Positions 7,230 through 17,563 of a stretch of 18,261 nucleotides of DNA are shown here, in pieces. The notes under the pieces are model-generated. The model was not told the DNA's origin. It searched no databases and worked only from the letters and a program-made list of their open reading frames with translations. The stretch is from positions 1 through 18,261 of the forward strand of contig PITI01000164.1 in NCBI GenBank assembly GCA_004325065.1, read 5' to 3'. How positions within the stretch are numbered: position 1 is the stretch's first letter; each line of letters begins with the position of its first letter. Both the position numbers and the translations under genes were made by a program. The DNA is from Hamiltosporidium magnivora. Taxonomy: Eukaryota > Microsporidia > Dubosqiidae.

Positions 7230-9632
7230 TTAGCCACTTAAATAAGTAAGAACTATATTAGAATTTTTTATATTTTCTTCGTAAAAATAACACTCATATG
7301 AATAGCTATACCTATACCTATCTAGATTTCCTTTTTCGAAATTATCCAAAGATAATATATAAATAGGTAAGGACCTCAGGAAATTTATAGTCGTAAAAAA
7401 ATCAGAAGTAGAAAGCGTTAGTTTCAAATCTTTCAAAATTTTAAACCTTTTTAAATAAATTAAATCTTCGAGATATATTTGAACATATTGTATATCCAAA
7501 ACTTTTAAACTATTTAGGAATTTACAATCATTTCCTAATTCAGAAAAACTACATTGGTAAAATTTAGAATCTTTTAGATATAATTCCTCGAGACATTTAA
7601 GATTTTGTATTCGGTCCAGATCATTCTTATCTAAACAATTTTCAAGATAATGAAGTTTTTTAAGTGAAAAATTGCACAGAGGATTTAATTTAGCCAAAAA
7701 CCCAGATTCTAAATCACATTTAGCTATATTTAAGTTTTCTAAGCGTGTAAAAATACTTAAAATATCAAAATTCTTAAAAAAGGTCAAATTTGAGCGCACT
7801 ATATCCAAAGATGTGATATTTTGTGGAAAAAAATCTCGGGTGCTATAATTTGAAATATAATCTAAATCACAAGAGAAAAAGGACAATTTTGTTAAAGCTT
7901 CAAGTTTAAATATTTCTGCAAATTCGGATTCATCAATTTTAGCATTCATTAAGACAAATTCATTCAAAGATTTATAATTTCCCAAAAAATTAATATTTAT
8001 ACTTATTTTTCCTCTTGATGCATAAACACTTCTTCCTACACTAACGCACAAAAATTTGATGCTTGGCATTTTAAATATAAAAGCATATTCTGCCATTCCT
8101 TTTTGCGGTAAATTTATTGTCAAATTTTCCAAGCCTTTCATATTATCAACTGTCTTAACCAAAGAAAGGGCTATATTTTCATCGCTAACATATGATTCGA
8201 GTTTAAAAGTATGTAAATATATAAAGTTTTTCAACAGAACATGCAAATTACTCCAAATGCCTGTACTACCAAATGATATTTCCAAATATAAAACATCTTT
8301 GCATGAATTATCATGAATAAGTTCATTAAGAATACTTTCTTGTATTTTTGTACCGCTGAAATTTAATATTATCTTATGAACATTAGCAGATTTGAAAAAA
8401 TCACACCATTTAAAGACTTTCATTTTAACATTTATCAAATGAATATATTCTAAATTTAACTTCATATTAGATTCCACTGAATTATCTACCACACCCTCTA
8501 TATCAATGCAATTCAATATCAATCCTTTAAGTTTTTGTTGTTCTAACAAAAAAACAAGATTGGATAATTCGATCGTTAGATTCTTCAATGAAAGATATTC
8601 AATATCCTTTTTATTAATTGAATTTGGATCGTATAAAAATCCACGAGAATTATTTTTCGAATTTAAAACTACTATAGATTTGAAGAAAGTCAATGAACTA
8701 ATAAACAAATATACATCTTCGATGTGATTTTCCAATTCCTCGTAATTATTAATTATCAGAGATTTTATATTTATTTCATCCAATAATATCTGGAAAATAC
8801 ATAGGAAATTGGGAAGACCTTTAAGAGTATTTTTTAGAGTACGAAATATTTTGTAATTATTTATTAATAAATTCTTGTATGGAATATGTTCATTGAAATG
8901 TGAAGTATAATAGATATCTTTAGATTTTTCTAATAAAATCAAGTTTTCATCATAAAATGTATAATTTATCATAAGTATGTTCAAAAAAGCGATTAACAAT
9001 CCTCTTTTAATATAAAAATCAAATTTAGACATAAAATTTGAATCAATGATTTCTTCATGTTTTGTATTGTTTTTATCTGTATTAGAACAAATAAATACTT
9101 TAAAAATTAATGCTTGTAACAATTTAGCCAAATTTTTGTTATCTACTGCTTGTAAAAATTTTAAAGTCAAGAGAAAATATTTAAGCTGACAAATAGTAAT
9201 TCTATCTGGTATTTCTGTAAAATCTTTAGATAGCTTTAAGTAATAAGATAAATCAAAATTACAGTTTATAATTTTATTCTGGCAATTATTTTCGAATGAA
9301 TTTGTCAATAACATATTGTTTAATAAATAAAACTCAATAAAATTTTCTTTTGTATATGTAAAAACTAGATCTTGTCGATCGAATTGATTTTCTTCATTGT
9401 TCTTATATAATTTCAGATCGAATTTTTCAATATTATGTTCAGAATTCTCTCGGTTATCTTGTCTTTGAAGGAAGAATAATATTTCGGAATTTTCGTTTTT
9501 GTAGGAATTGAAAGCAAATTTATATGCCGTAACAAGATTCAATGTCATGAAGATCTTCAAAATAAAATACTGAATACAAAATTCATACCCTTTAAAAGCG
9601 CGTTTTTTCTTAAGATACACAATATTATTCAT
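7230..9632 (-). CDS. Leucine-rich-repeat protein, probably secreted
   Basis: An 800-residue protein with irregular leucine-rich repeats over roughly residues 340-760. Examples are KGLILNCIDIEG (369-380), LENLTINLP (501-509), ALTKLSFFSCDLD (579-591), NITSLDIVRSNLTFF (605-619), RLENLNIAKCDLESG (630-644), CLEELYLKDSKF (680-691) and SLKVLDIQYVQIYLEDL (708-724). LRR arrays bind proteins, and microsporidia carry lineage-specific LRR families, some thought to be exported to the host. The N-terminus has a basic start (KKKRAFK, 8-14) followed by a hydrophobic run at about 17-36, which looks like a signal peptide or anchor. Residues 50-340 are Asn/Lys/Leu-rich with no recognised domain. The C-terminus is odd, with a Tyr-rich patch RYRYSYSYECYFYEEN near 772-787. 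The start at 9632 has an in-frame TAA just upstream and a CCC 14 bases upstream; Met29 is a possible later start. Target and function are unknown. Confidence 0.85.
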   Translation of the reverse strand: MNNIVYLKKKRAFKGYEFCIQYFILKIFMTLNLVTAYKFAFNSYKNENSEILFFLQRQDNRENSEHNIEKFDLKLYKNNEENQFDRQDLVFTYTKENFIEFYLLNNMLLTNSFENNCQNKIINCNFDLSYYLKLSKDFTEIPDRITICQLKYFLLTLKFLQAVDNKNLAKLLQALIFKVFICSNTDKNNTKHEEIIDSNFMSKFDFYIKRGLLIAFLNILMINYTFYDENLILLEKSKDIYYTSHFNEHIPYKNLLINNYKIFRTLKNTLKGLPNFLCIFQILLDEINIKSLIINNYEELENHIEDVYLFISSLTFFKSIVVLNSKNNSRGFLYDPNSINKKDIEYLSLKNLTIELSNLVFLLEQQKLKGLILNCIDIEGVVDNSVESNMKLNLEYIHLINVKMKVFKWCDFFKSANVHKIILNFSGTKIQESILNELIHDNSCKDVLYLEISFGSTGIWSNLHVLLKNFIYLHTFKLESYVSDENIALSLVKTVDNMKGLENLTINLPQKGMAEYAFIFKMPSIKFLCVSVGRSVYASRGKISININFLGNYKSLNEFVLMNAKIDESEFAEIFKLEALTKLSFFSCDLDYISNYSTRDFFPQNITSLDIVRSNLTFFKNFDILSIFTRLENLNIAKCDLESGFLAKLNPLCNFSLKKLHYLENCLDKNDLDRIQNLKCLEELYLKDSKFYQCSFSELGNDCKFLNSLKVLDIQYVQIYLEDLIYLKRFKILKDLKLTLSTSDFFTTINFLRSLPIYILSLDNFEKGNLDRYRYSYSYECYFYEENIKNSNIVLTYLSG

Positions 9633-9646
9633 CGATTAACAAATAT

Positions 9647-9649
9647 GGG
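9647..9649 (-). promoter_or_regulatory. CCC start-site signal of the LRR gene
   Basis: The minus strand reads atcccatatttgttaatcgATG. The CCC is 14 bases before the ATG, farther than for the other three genes, but it is the only CCC close upstream. It probably marks the transcription start of a short-leader mRNA. Confidence 0.5.
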
Positions 9650-10239
9650 ATTTAATTTATATTTCATTCAACTAGTAAAATATTTTTGTAGAATATTTTA
9701 TCAGTGATAAATTAAAAAAAGATATTTATATCTTTAATCAAAATAGATTAAAGAGTAAAGTTTCTAAAATAAATGAATATTAAGTTTGGTTTTATATTAT
9801 AAAAAACATGCATACATTTTTCATAAAACCATATTTGACTAATTAAATTTTACTGATGGTAAATTAAAAAGAATTCTATAAATTATCATTGATATTAGGC
9901 CCTTTTAAACAATAAAACAAACCACAAATTACATAAAAAACAATTTTATTAAATATTTTTTCTGCATTAATGAGTTTTATCTCTTTTATATATTATTTTC
10001 ATCATTAGCCACATCTTTCTCTTATTTTGAATCCGACTCTTCCTTTGTGTTCATTGAAGGTTCCTTTAGTGTGAACATACATCTAAAATAATGGGCGTAA
10101 GATATTTTTTGTAATTTTCATTTTAACACTATCATCAAGATTGTCACTTTCCTTATTAAGGCGTTAGTTTCTTATTTATCCCACCCCCTTCAATACCATT
10201 TATGATGCTCTTTTCCAACTCTCTTTGGCATTTGCTTTT
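9650..10239. other. LRR gene upstream region with perfect hairpins
   Basis: No gene is seen. Two perfect 9-base inverted repeats stand out: tctttaatc (9731-9739) with gattaaaga (9746-9754), loop of 6; and tggttttat (9787-9795) with ataaaacca (9823-9831). A diverged direct repeat, attttatcagtgataaattaaaa near 9694 against attttactgatggtaaattaaaa near 9848, surrounds them. They lie 100-240 bases upstream of the LRR start. The part from about 10000 on is probably decayed 3' flank of the retroelement relic. Confidence 0.45.
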
Positions 10240-11240
10240 GAGTCAAGTCCTCTTGGTGATCAAATTAAATTGTTTCAAATTTCTTCTTGAGTACTACTGA
10301 GTAAATATATGCCGCTACATTAATGGGTATTTGTAGTCTTTTAGCATACATCTTATTGTATTTTGATACAATTCCGTCCCAGGTCACTATCACATAAAAA
10401 TTAACTCCAAACTACAGTTATAAATAAGACCCGACTCATTTGCAAATAGACTATACTTCTTAACCTTTTCTCGTTTCAACTATCTAAATATTATTTTGAG
10501 AAGTAATTACTACTTCAATAAGGATAATACTACTTTGCGTTCTATTCTAAATGAATATATCTTGTTTATAATTTTGAATTTCGACAATATTTTTTGTTTT
10601 GGTGTTTACTTTTATCTCTGCATACTCGTTATCAAGAGTTTCTCGAACTTAGTAGCTCCGAATTTCGTTTTGAAGACTTGAAATCAAATCTATTTTGTAG
10701 AAGTAAATAAATGCTTTATATGATTTATTTGTTTCGTATAGTATAGTCATGACCAGGCATTTTTTCACACGTCGTTGATAAATAGTCTATTGTTTTTCTA
10801 GACGTGTTGCAGTATTGACACATACCTTCTGCTTCTCAGAATATATTTCTTTTCCTTAACTATCTTGACGAGTCCTTGAAACTTAACAGCTGTAAATTTA
10901 TAGCTTTACATAACTTTGAATAAAGTTTTTAGATTTCGTTATACTAGTTAGCTAGTTGCAAATTCTACAATTTTTTTTGAAATTTCCTCTTATAACTCGA
11001 ATTTTTATTTTTAAAAATATTTTATTGGTAAAGGATGAGCTTTGTTATTGTTCTCAATCTTTAAACTTCCTGCTCTTCTGAGTTGTATCTTCAGATCATC
11101 CGAGACAACCCAAGAGCTGCAAAAACATATGTTCGCTTTTAAACTCGACACTATGCAAAGCTCGCCTAAGATTTTTATGGAAAAGTCATAAAAATTCTTC
11201 ATATATCGGGCGTAGATGAATTTGTTCTTTGCTAGCACAC
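10240..11240 (-). pseudogene. Decayed non-LTR retrotransposon, C-terminal zinc knuckle and endonuclease
   Basis: On the minus strand, four colinear fragments in shifting frames match the C-terminal end of non-LTR elements that carry a restriction-like endonuclease (R2/NeSL/CRE-like group). At 10832-10728 MCQYCNTSRKTIDYLSTTC matches the CX2C...H...C knuckle (C..C...IDHLAT.C), here with the His changed to Tyr, followed by KMPGHDYTIRN (family GHDYTRRHN). At 10633-10463 EYAEIKVNTKTKNIVEI leads to QDIFI...IILIEVVIT, the PD.F...ILIE.GIT endonuclease core with its Pro-Asp changed to Gln-Asp. At 10458-10393 KYSLFANESGLIYNCSLELI continues it. At 10393-10268 VTWDGIVSKYNKMYAKRLQI then PINVAAYIYSVVLKK forms the tail. 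Stops and frameshifts separate them, so it is inactive. A frame at 11011-11238 (with DLKIQLRRAGSLKI) may be upstream pol sequence but is not recognised. No reverse transcriptase domain remains, as in 5'-truncated insertions. Confidence 0.82.
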
Positions 11241-11444
11241 ACGTACAGCATAATCTAGTTTTGAGAAGTTGGCTGGTTCTAATCGAAGTATATCTATAAA
11301 ATAGTTTAGTATAGAATTTGCCTATTTGTTTATGGCTTTAAATAGATTTCTGCCCTTAATTTCTTGGGATAAAGTCTGATGAATTTGTTTAAAAACTTAT
11401 TTTTCTTATTTTTAAGAAAATAAATAACAAAAAACTTTTTATAA

Positions 11445-11447
11445 CCC
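11445..11447 (+). promoter_or_regulatory. CCC start-site signal of RPN9
   Basis: The sequence reads ttataacccATG, with CCC directly touching the start codon, the same arrangement as for the E2 gene. Just upstream, near 11400-11426, lies an AT-rich inverted repeat around cttatttttaagaaaataa that may be chance. Confidence 0.7.
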
Positions 11448-12497
11448 ATGAATCAAATAGAAACATATTTTTCACAAAAAAAGTGGTACAACCTTGCTTT
11501 ATCAATTGAAGAAAATTTAGAAAAAAATAAATTAGTAAAAGAAATACTTTTATTTATAGAAAATAAAATATTTCCTGTTTCTAAATCTTTCTATCCAACT
11601 ACGTTTGCTTCAGTAGTTTTATCAACTATTAAACATAGAAACAGTATTGATTTAATAGAAAAGGCACAGGAATTACTTCGAAACGATCTTTTAGAAACCG
11701 AAACACATTTTTTAGCTGTCGATTTTTTAGAAATTTACAGACTTGAATTTATGTTGTTGAACGGAGATAAATGCCACACACAGGTTTATAATTTTTTAGA
11801 AAAAAAATTAAAAGATGCTCATAATAAGAAAATGATAGCAAATCTTTACAGACTTTCGTATGAGTTCTACGAAATAATAGGAAAATACGAAGAAGCATAT
11901 TCTTATCTTATAAAATATGTAGAAATATGTGGAATGCCTGACTACAACGAAAGAAATTACAATATTTCTGATATTTCTCCAAAATTTCTTGCAGAAAAAA
12001 TGGCTCGACTTTCTCTTCTTTCTAAAGATATTCATAATTATAATACATTTTATACGTCACCAATATTTCCATATCTTGAGAATAAAGAACTTTCTGATCT
12101 TTATATAAATACAAAACAAGCAAATATTTCATTTCTAAAAAAAACCAATTTAATTACAAAATATGGTTTATCAATTGATGGATTGATAGAAAAGGCTCAT
12201 TTAATTTCTCTTCTGAATTATTTTTTTACACTTAAATCACATCGAGTAAGATTTGATGAAGCAGCAAAACTTCTTAATATTCCAAAAAATGATGTACCTT
12301 CAATATTTTTAAAGTCTCTTAGTATGAAAATAGTCAAAGGCTATATAGACTGTGAAAAAGAAGAAATGGTTTTTACATTATTAATGTGTAAAATTTTAGA
12401 AACTAAAGATATTGATGATATGATTAATAAATTTGATTCTTGGAGAAGTAAAGTACGAAATGTAATAAATACCATGGATTTTGGATTAAAAAATTAA
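11448..12497 (+). CDS. RPN9: 26S proteasome regulatory subunit Rpn9 (PSMD13)
   Basis: A structural subunit of the 19S regulatory particle lid, which helps hold the deubiquitinating lid on the base of the proteasome. The 349-residue product has helical-repeat sequence over about residues 1-240 (for example KKMIANLYRLSYEFYEIIGK at 127-146) and a C-terminal PCI winged-helix domain at about 250-320. Diagnostic PCI features are RVRFDEAAKLLNIPKNDV (266-283), then SLSMKIVKGYID (290-301), matching the family's ALS..LVKG.ID, and a final helix NKFDSWRSKVRNVI (327-340) like the C-terminal helix of PSMD13. The usual length is about 375-390 residues, so this copy is modestly shortened, as is typical of microsporidian proteins. 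The start is fixed by the adjacent CCC. It is a single gene with no operon partner, although the E2 in this window works in the same pathway. A different PCI subunit is possible but fits less well. Confidence 0.88.
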   Translation: MNQIETYFSQKKWYNLALSIEENLEKNKLVKEILLFIENKIFPVSKSFYPTTFASVVLSTIKHRNSIDLIEKAQELLRNDLLETETHFLAVDFLEIYRLEFMLLNGDKCHTQVYNFLEKKLKDAHNKKMIANLYRLSYEFYEIIGKYEEAYSYLIKYVEICGMPDYNERNYNISDISPKFLAEKMARLSLLSKDIHNYNTFYTSPIFPYLENKELSDLYINTKQANISFLKKTNLITKYGLSIDGLIEKAHLISLLNYFFTLKSHRVRFDEAAKLLNIPKNDVPSIFLKSLSMKIVKGYIDCEKEEMVFTLLMCKILETKDIDDMINKFDSWRSKVRNVINTMDFGLKN

Positions 12498-12506
12498 AAT
12501 TCTCAA

Positions 12507-12512
12507 AATAAA
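12507..12512 (+). terminator. Possible polyadenylation signal of RPN9
   Basis: AATAAA begins nine bases after the TAA stop at 12495-12497. The closeness to the stop is like that at the E2 gene, which gives mild support. Confidence 0.35.
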
Positions 12513-14275
12513 AAAATCTGTGTAAATTTCTTGTTTTTTGAATTCTAAATATTTTACTTTTCTTTTTTTTAAAAAAATATCTTTTTAGTTATTTTTTTCA
12601 AAATTATTCCTGGTTATAATTGTATTATTTGATAAATATTTACAGTATAAAAGTAAATTTCTATATATAAACTGCTTGGAGAATTCAAATATTCATTGTA
12701 AGAAATTTCCTAAAATAAGAGTATAATTTATTAAGAATTATTTATAATTGTAATAACATTGATGGAATCTTATGAAAATTACATTGTGTTACAGATAATT
12801 GATTAATTTAAAATAATAATATTTTAAAAAATTTCTTTTGTTCTTTTAAAAATAGCTAAATTAAATATTTTATCAAACATATAATATTTTTATACTACTT
12901 TTAACCTAAAATAAATTTTAGAAAATTATTATTTTAAAATATGTAAATTGTTTGTAATATTTTATATAAATATAAATATTAAGAAATTTATTTATCAATC
13001 CATCCGTTTACTTGGAAATACTAAAGAATATTTGAGAATCGTTAAATTATTTACTGATATTTTAGATAATTGAATAAAGATAATTAAGGAATTAAAAGTT
13101 AATTAGACATTTTCTCTATATTAGTCGTAAAAGATTTTCTTGAGTATTTAATTATTTTTTTATTCCCTATATAAAGAATTTGGTCACCTAAGCTTTTCAA
13201 TATCTTACATAAATGTATAATTTTTTAATTTATAGGTTAATTTCATTCTTTTGTAAGTATTTTAACTAGAACCATTTGGAATTAGCAATCAACTCTCATA
13301 ATAACTATAAAAGAAATAAAATTAGAAATTATCAAACTATTAGATATTTTTATAAATTTTTATTAAAAATTAAAGTAGTTTGCTACCGTAATAATATCAT
13401 AAACACGAAATTTATTCGAGTTGAATGGCTTCAAATATAATTAAAATCGACGTTTTTTTAATTACTTGGTAAAAATATATAAAAGTTAATAATTCTATAT
13501 CAAAGATTTTTTTAGGTTCTGCTGCATATTAATAGAATAATTCTATTATGGTGCTATCCTTTCGATAGAATCATAATTGCAATTTTTTTGTTAAGATATA
13601 AAAATTGATCCGTCTATAGTTTAATTAAGTTAATATAGGAAGTATAAAAAACCCAAATAATTATACAATAAGAGTAATTAAACTACGAGTGCGTGAATTT
13701 AGAAGTATAATACATTTTTAATCGAGGAATGTTAAAATAGGGGTATTATATAGATGACCACATCAAAAACTATTCTTTAGAAATGAGTCTGTGAAATTAA
13801 TGTGAATTTCATTCTTAAATTTTTATGAGATATAAACTACACTGGATATATAAGTCAATATTCTATAATCCTGTATTACAACAGCTTAAAAAATTTAAAA
13901 TAAAGAACTGTTTCAGAATCAATGATCTGGCGTGAATTTGATTGTGGCTTAATCAACAAAATAAGAAATTTATAGAGAAAATAGAATAACTGTGAATGTA
14001 AAATGGGTTGACTCTTATAAAACGATTTATCTGAAAAAGGAATAAACCCAATAAAAGCCATACATAGATTAGCCATAGAATACCTTTGCATTGCATTTTT
14101 TAATCCTCTAAACAGAAAGACAACTTATCAGAATCGGTAAAAAAGATATTTAAAAAATTAAAATTTTAAAACAAAGATAATTTAAAACCTATAAATAAAT
14201 TTAAATAGAAAGTAAAATGAAATTAAGAAATAATATATTTAATATATCAAGAAAAGACAAATAATAAAGATATAA
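12513..14275. other. Long gene-free AT-rich stretch
   Basis: About 1.8 kb with no gene I can support. Composition is extremely A/T up to about 13400. A 19-base palindrome, taatagaataattctatta, lies at 13530-13548. A minus-strand open frame at 13876-14091 (71 codons) lacks a CCC signal and any recognisable motif. I tried to read transposase fragments on both strands and found none. Confidence 0.45.
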
Positions 14276-15205
14276 TTATACTTTGCAATACTCTGTTTCT
14301 GTTGACATTTCATAAGCACAAATATCCAAAGCAACTTCTGCACTTTCTCTAACGATGTCAGCATCACAGTTAAGATATTTCATAAGAATTTTGTGACATT
14401 CATCTGTACCAATTGCCCCGATTGCTTCTGCACATTCATGTCGAACCATATCGTGTTCGTTTTCATTATCAAGTACTTCTTTTAGATAAAGAATGCTCTC
14501 TTTCATTTTTAATTGTCCTAATACAAATGCTACTTCATGTCTAAATAGGGCAGAATTATCTTTAAAGCCTTTCACCAATATACTTATGTTTTTCTTATTT
14601 CTTAAAGAAAACATAGCACCGTATCTAAGATAAATGTCAGAGTGCTTCAAATATATAAATTCTAAGTAATTATCATTAATAATCAAAGGATATGCAGGAT
14701 CACAAGAATCGAATTCTGATAATTCTATTTTATCAAATTGAATAGAAGAATCGGATGAAGTATAATTTTTTAAAAAATTTTCACTTTTTTCAAAATTTAT
14801 TTTATTTTCTGATTTATGATGATTTTCTATTTTTTTGATTGCTAAATAACATGTTTCTCGAACAGGAATTGAAATATCCTTAAGAAATGATTTTAAAAAA
14901 TCGATATCATTTTTATCAAGAAAATTTCCAAGTGCTTCTGCTGCTTCGTGTCTTACGATCTCATTTTCTGCGGTATTGCTTAAAACATCTTTTAAAGTTT
15001 GTATACAAGTTGGATCTCGCATCTGTCCAAGTACATATGCCAATTCGTGTTTAAGTAGAACGGATTCATTGTGAAATGCAGACATAATGCTTAAAACTGA
15101 TTCTGTATTGTTTATGTTGCGCAAAAAGAACAATGCGCGCATTTTCTGTGATATATTAGAATGTTTTCCGTTTAAAATATCTCTTGCTTTATTTATTTCT
15201 AGCAT
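14276..15205 (-). CDS. LIA1: Deoxyhypusine hydroxylase
   Basis: A di-iron HEAT-repeat enzyme that hydroxylates the deoxyhypusine residue of eIF5A, the last step of hypusine formation in the cytoplasm. The 309-residue protein has the expected length (human DOHH is 302) and two-fold pseudo-symmetry. All four His-Glu iron-ligand pairs are present: LLKHELAYVLGQM (His53-Glu54), IVRHEAAEALGNF (His86-Glu87), LFRHEVAFVLGQL (His223-Glu224) and MVRHECAEAIGAI (His256-Glu257). The two lobes are joined by a low-complexity Lys/Asn/Ser-rich linker at about 127-170. The N-terminus aligns with the family (KMRALFFLRN), so the start at 15205 gives a full-length protein, and a CCC lies 5 bases upstream. No break is seen and the enzyme should be active. 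Retention implies that this parasite makes mature hypusinated eIF5A itself. Confidence 0.96.
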   Translation of the reverse strand: MLEINKARDILNGKHSNISQKMRALFFLRNINNTESVLSIMSAFHNESVLLKHELAYVLGQMRDPTCIQTLKDVLSNTAENEIVRHEAAEALGNFLDKNDIDFLKSFLKDISIPVRETCYLAIKKIENHHKSENKINFEKSENFLKNYTSSDSSIQFDKIELSEFDSCDPAYPLIINDNYLEFIYLKHSDIYLRYGAMFSLRNKKNISILVKGFKDNSALFRHEVAFVLGQLKMKESILYLKEVLDNENEHDMVRHECAEAIGAIGTDECHKILMKYLNCDADIVRESAEVALDICAYEMSTETEYCKV

Positions 15206-15210
15206 CGTAT

Positions 15211-15213
15211 GGG
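15211..15213 (-). promoter_or_regulatory. CCC start-site signal of deoxyhypusine hydroxylase
   Basis: The minus strand reads gatcccatacgATG, with CCC ending 5 bases before the ATG and a T/A-rich run upstream. It fits the microsporidian short-leader signal. Confidence 0.6.
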
Positions 15214-16294
15214 ATCAATTTTTTTTTTGAATTTTTTATTTTTTTTGATTATAAAATTTTATTGAAAAAAGGCACGATTTTGCAATTTATTTCAAATAAT
15301 GTGACAATGACAATCAATTAATCTAAAACTCAAACGAGTCTATATGAATCAATTTTAATTCTATTGCTATAAAATTTCAAATATCTATGGTTATACGAAT
15401 AGTATGTTTAATATTATTGTATTCCTTGGAGAACTTAGAAACGTAACCAATTTTTTTCCCGGTTTCGATAAAATTATATTTCCAAAATAAGTATATTATA
15501 AACATATCTCTTTTAAATATAAGATTTTATAAAATTATAAGAAACATTTATCATACAAAACATAAGTTACAATAACATCATATTCACCCTCTACTTTTAG
15601 TTTTAAACGAAACAAACAAATATAATTCATAGACATCAAATTAGTAAGCAAAATGAAATTTGAGTATAACCTACATTTTTTCGTAGCGAAATTAAACACA
15701 TTTTTAAATTACAAAAAAATTAAAAAAAGTCAGTCCAACATTGTTTAAAGAATCTATTTATAATGTGTGCTAAATTAAGATTTTTAAATATGGAAAAATA
15801 AATTAAAAACAGAAAAATAATTTTACTAAAAAACTCGATCTATGCTTTGAGTAAAAACTGTTGTTTAAAACTTGGTAGAATTTTATGTAAACAGAGCAAA
15901 TATTTTCTTCTGTGTATTACAAACATAGAAATGATAATAAATTTATTGATATGGTTTTGAATAAATAATCCTTTGGTCGTATTTAAGGCATTATATATCC
16001 GTGATATGGATTTTTGCAGTTATTTATGTACTAAAATATTGGACGCTTTTTATTTTATCATGACGCAAAATAAATATATTATTGAAAACGGCAATATAGA
16101 AACTTAAGAACTTTCAGATCAAAACACCAAAAATATATTTTATGGTACTTCATGTAAGATAAGTTTTAGTTTTTATATTTTTGCCATAAATAAGAAAAAA
16201 TAGTTGCAGTTGTTTGGTGAAAAAAATTTACAATGGTTTTTGAGCATCATTGTAAAAATTTCTTGTATATTATTAAGATTTATTTCATATGATA
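15214..16294. other. Gene-free stretch upstream of deoxyhypusine hydroxylase
   Basis: No open frame of interest, RNA gene or clear repeat was found in about 1.1 kb. Composition from 15840 to 16200 is slightly less A/T-extreme and may be old transposon DNA, but I could not read any protein in it. Confidence 0.4.
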
Positions 16295-16976
16295 TTTATC
16301 CGTAAAGAGTGGAATCTTTTACATTGTTTTTATAATATTAACGCATTTCGAGATTATGGTAGATAACTACTTCCCCGGTATTCCATCAGAAACCCATATG
16401 AATCCTACATCTTATATACGGATATCTAAAGGGTTTGGAGAACCAATTTAATAGGCGAGGCAGTTGCCACAAATTTGTTGATATATACCTCGGTATGTAA
16501 TCATTTTTAAATCGACTTAGGCTGTCCTAGAACTAGCAGTTTTCCATTACACTGCGCTTCCTGAGCCGATTACTTTCGATTATAATAAATCTCGGCGACT
16601 TTAATTGGGTTCAACTAGATATTGCAATGTCATACCGACAGGCATTACCTTTGTTTAGTATTCCTGGTTTTTTTGTTGTTTTGTATCTACTAGAGCCAAG
16701 CCTTTTAACACGGGCGAGTAAGCCCAGGATTACATGCTCTAAATGTAAATTTTCTACAATTTATCTGTTTTTTCAGATCTGGTTGCATAATTTGTTTCTT
16801 TTATATATAATTTCACGGATTTATAAATCTTCATTTCCTATACAAATTGCCAGTAAGCATCCGAAAAGTTGGTTTGATTTTTGACTAATGGAAATTTAAA
16901 CAAAGATATTTACATCAATTTCACATATTTATTACCAAAAGATTGGGTTTTTATCTAGATATGTTTCCAGCCATCA
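16295..16976 (+). repeat. Dispersed repeat R1, copy B (most diverged)
   Basis: It aligns in the same orientation with copy A. The blocks are attaacgcatttcgag (A: attaacgcagttctag), taataggcgaggcagttgcc (A: taatagacgaggaagttgcc), gtcataccgacaggcattacct (A: atataccaacaggtataacct), tattcctggttttt (A: attcttggtttta) and gggcgagtaagcccagg (A: gagtgagcaaggctaag). The order and spacing are kept over more than 600 bases, while identity is clearly lower than between A and C. The open frame at 16627-16884 lies inside it and is not conserved in copy A. Confidence 0.7.
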
Positions 16977-17563
16977 TTTATAGTATAGATTTACGATAGA
17001 TATATAGTGTTCCGTTTTCTAGAATTAAGTGTGCCGAAATCTGGCAATATAACAGTTCAATTATCTTCAAAGAAAATTGTTGAGGTGAATTTGTTTCCCT
17101 GTAAAGATCAATCTCAGAAAGGATCTATCTCTTCATATTAGAAATTATCACAAACTAATAATTTTGTCTCTATTTTAATAAATTCTTAGGTTTTTATAAA
17201 AATTGCGGATGTAATCGAACATTAAAAATTGTTTATTCATACATAAAACCCATTTTAGAAGGTTCGAATTTAATGATATATGTTTACAAATCCTAAAATT
17301 TTCTTTAATAGAACAAAAATCTTCAATTTCACAGAACCCATGATTTAAATTTATTTTAACTCAATTTTCTGATTAATTATGAGTTAGAAGTATAACCTTT
17401 TTAATTATAAAAACATAACTGATAAGCTTTAATATATCACGTTTTGAAGATTTTTTATCCTGTATTCCTGTTTTTTTCTTATATTATAAAATTGCAAATG
17501 ATATCGTAATCTAAATCGACGTAGATTTTTATTTTTACAATGAGTTATGAAGCTAGTATGTTT
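16977..17563. other. Gene-free AT-rich stretch between repeats
   Basis: Nothing recognisable was found. A GGTTCGAAT string near 17261 looks like a tRNA T-loop, but the flanking bases do not form a stem. The minus-strand open frame at 17429-17623 runs into repeat R2 and is not a gene. Confidence 0.4.

Noticed and set aside
8056..8727. Two plus-strand open frames inside the LRR gene
   Set aside because: Antisense shadows of the 800-codon LRR gene, with no motif of their own.
10496..10681. Plus-strand 61-codon open frame
   Set aside because: It begins with TTG and is antisense to the endonuclease part of the retrotransposon relic.
13876..14091. Minus-strand 71-codon open frame
   Set aside because: Low-complexity Phe/Leu/Ser-rich sequence with no start signal or known motif.
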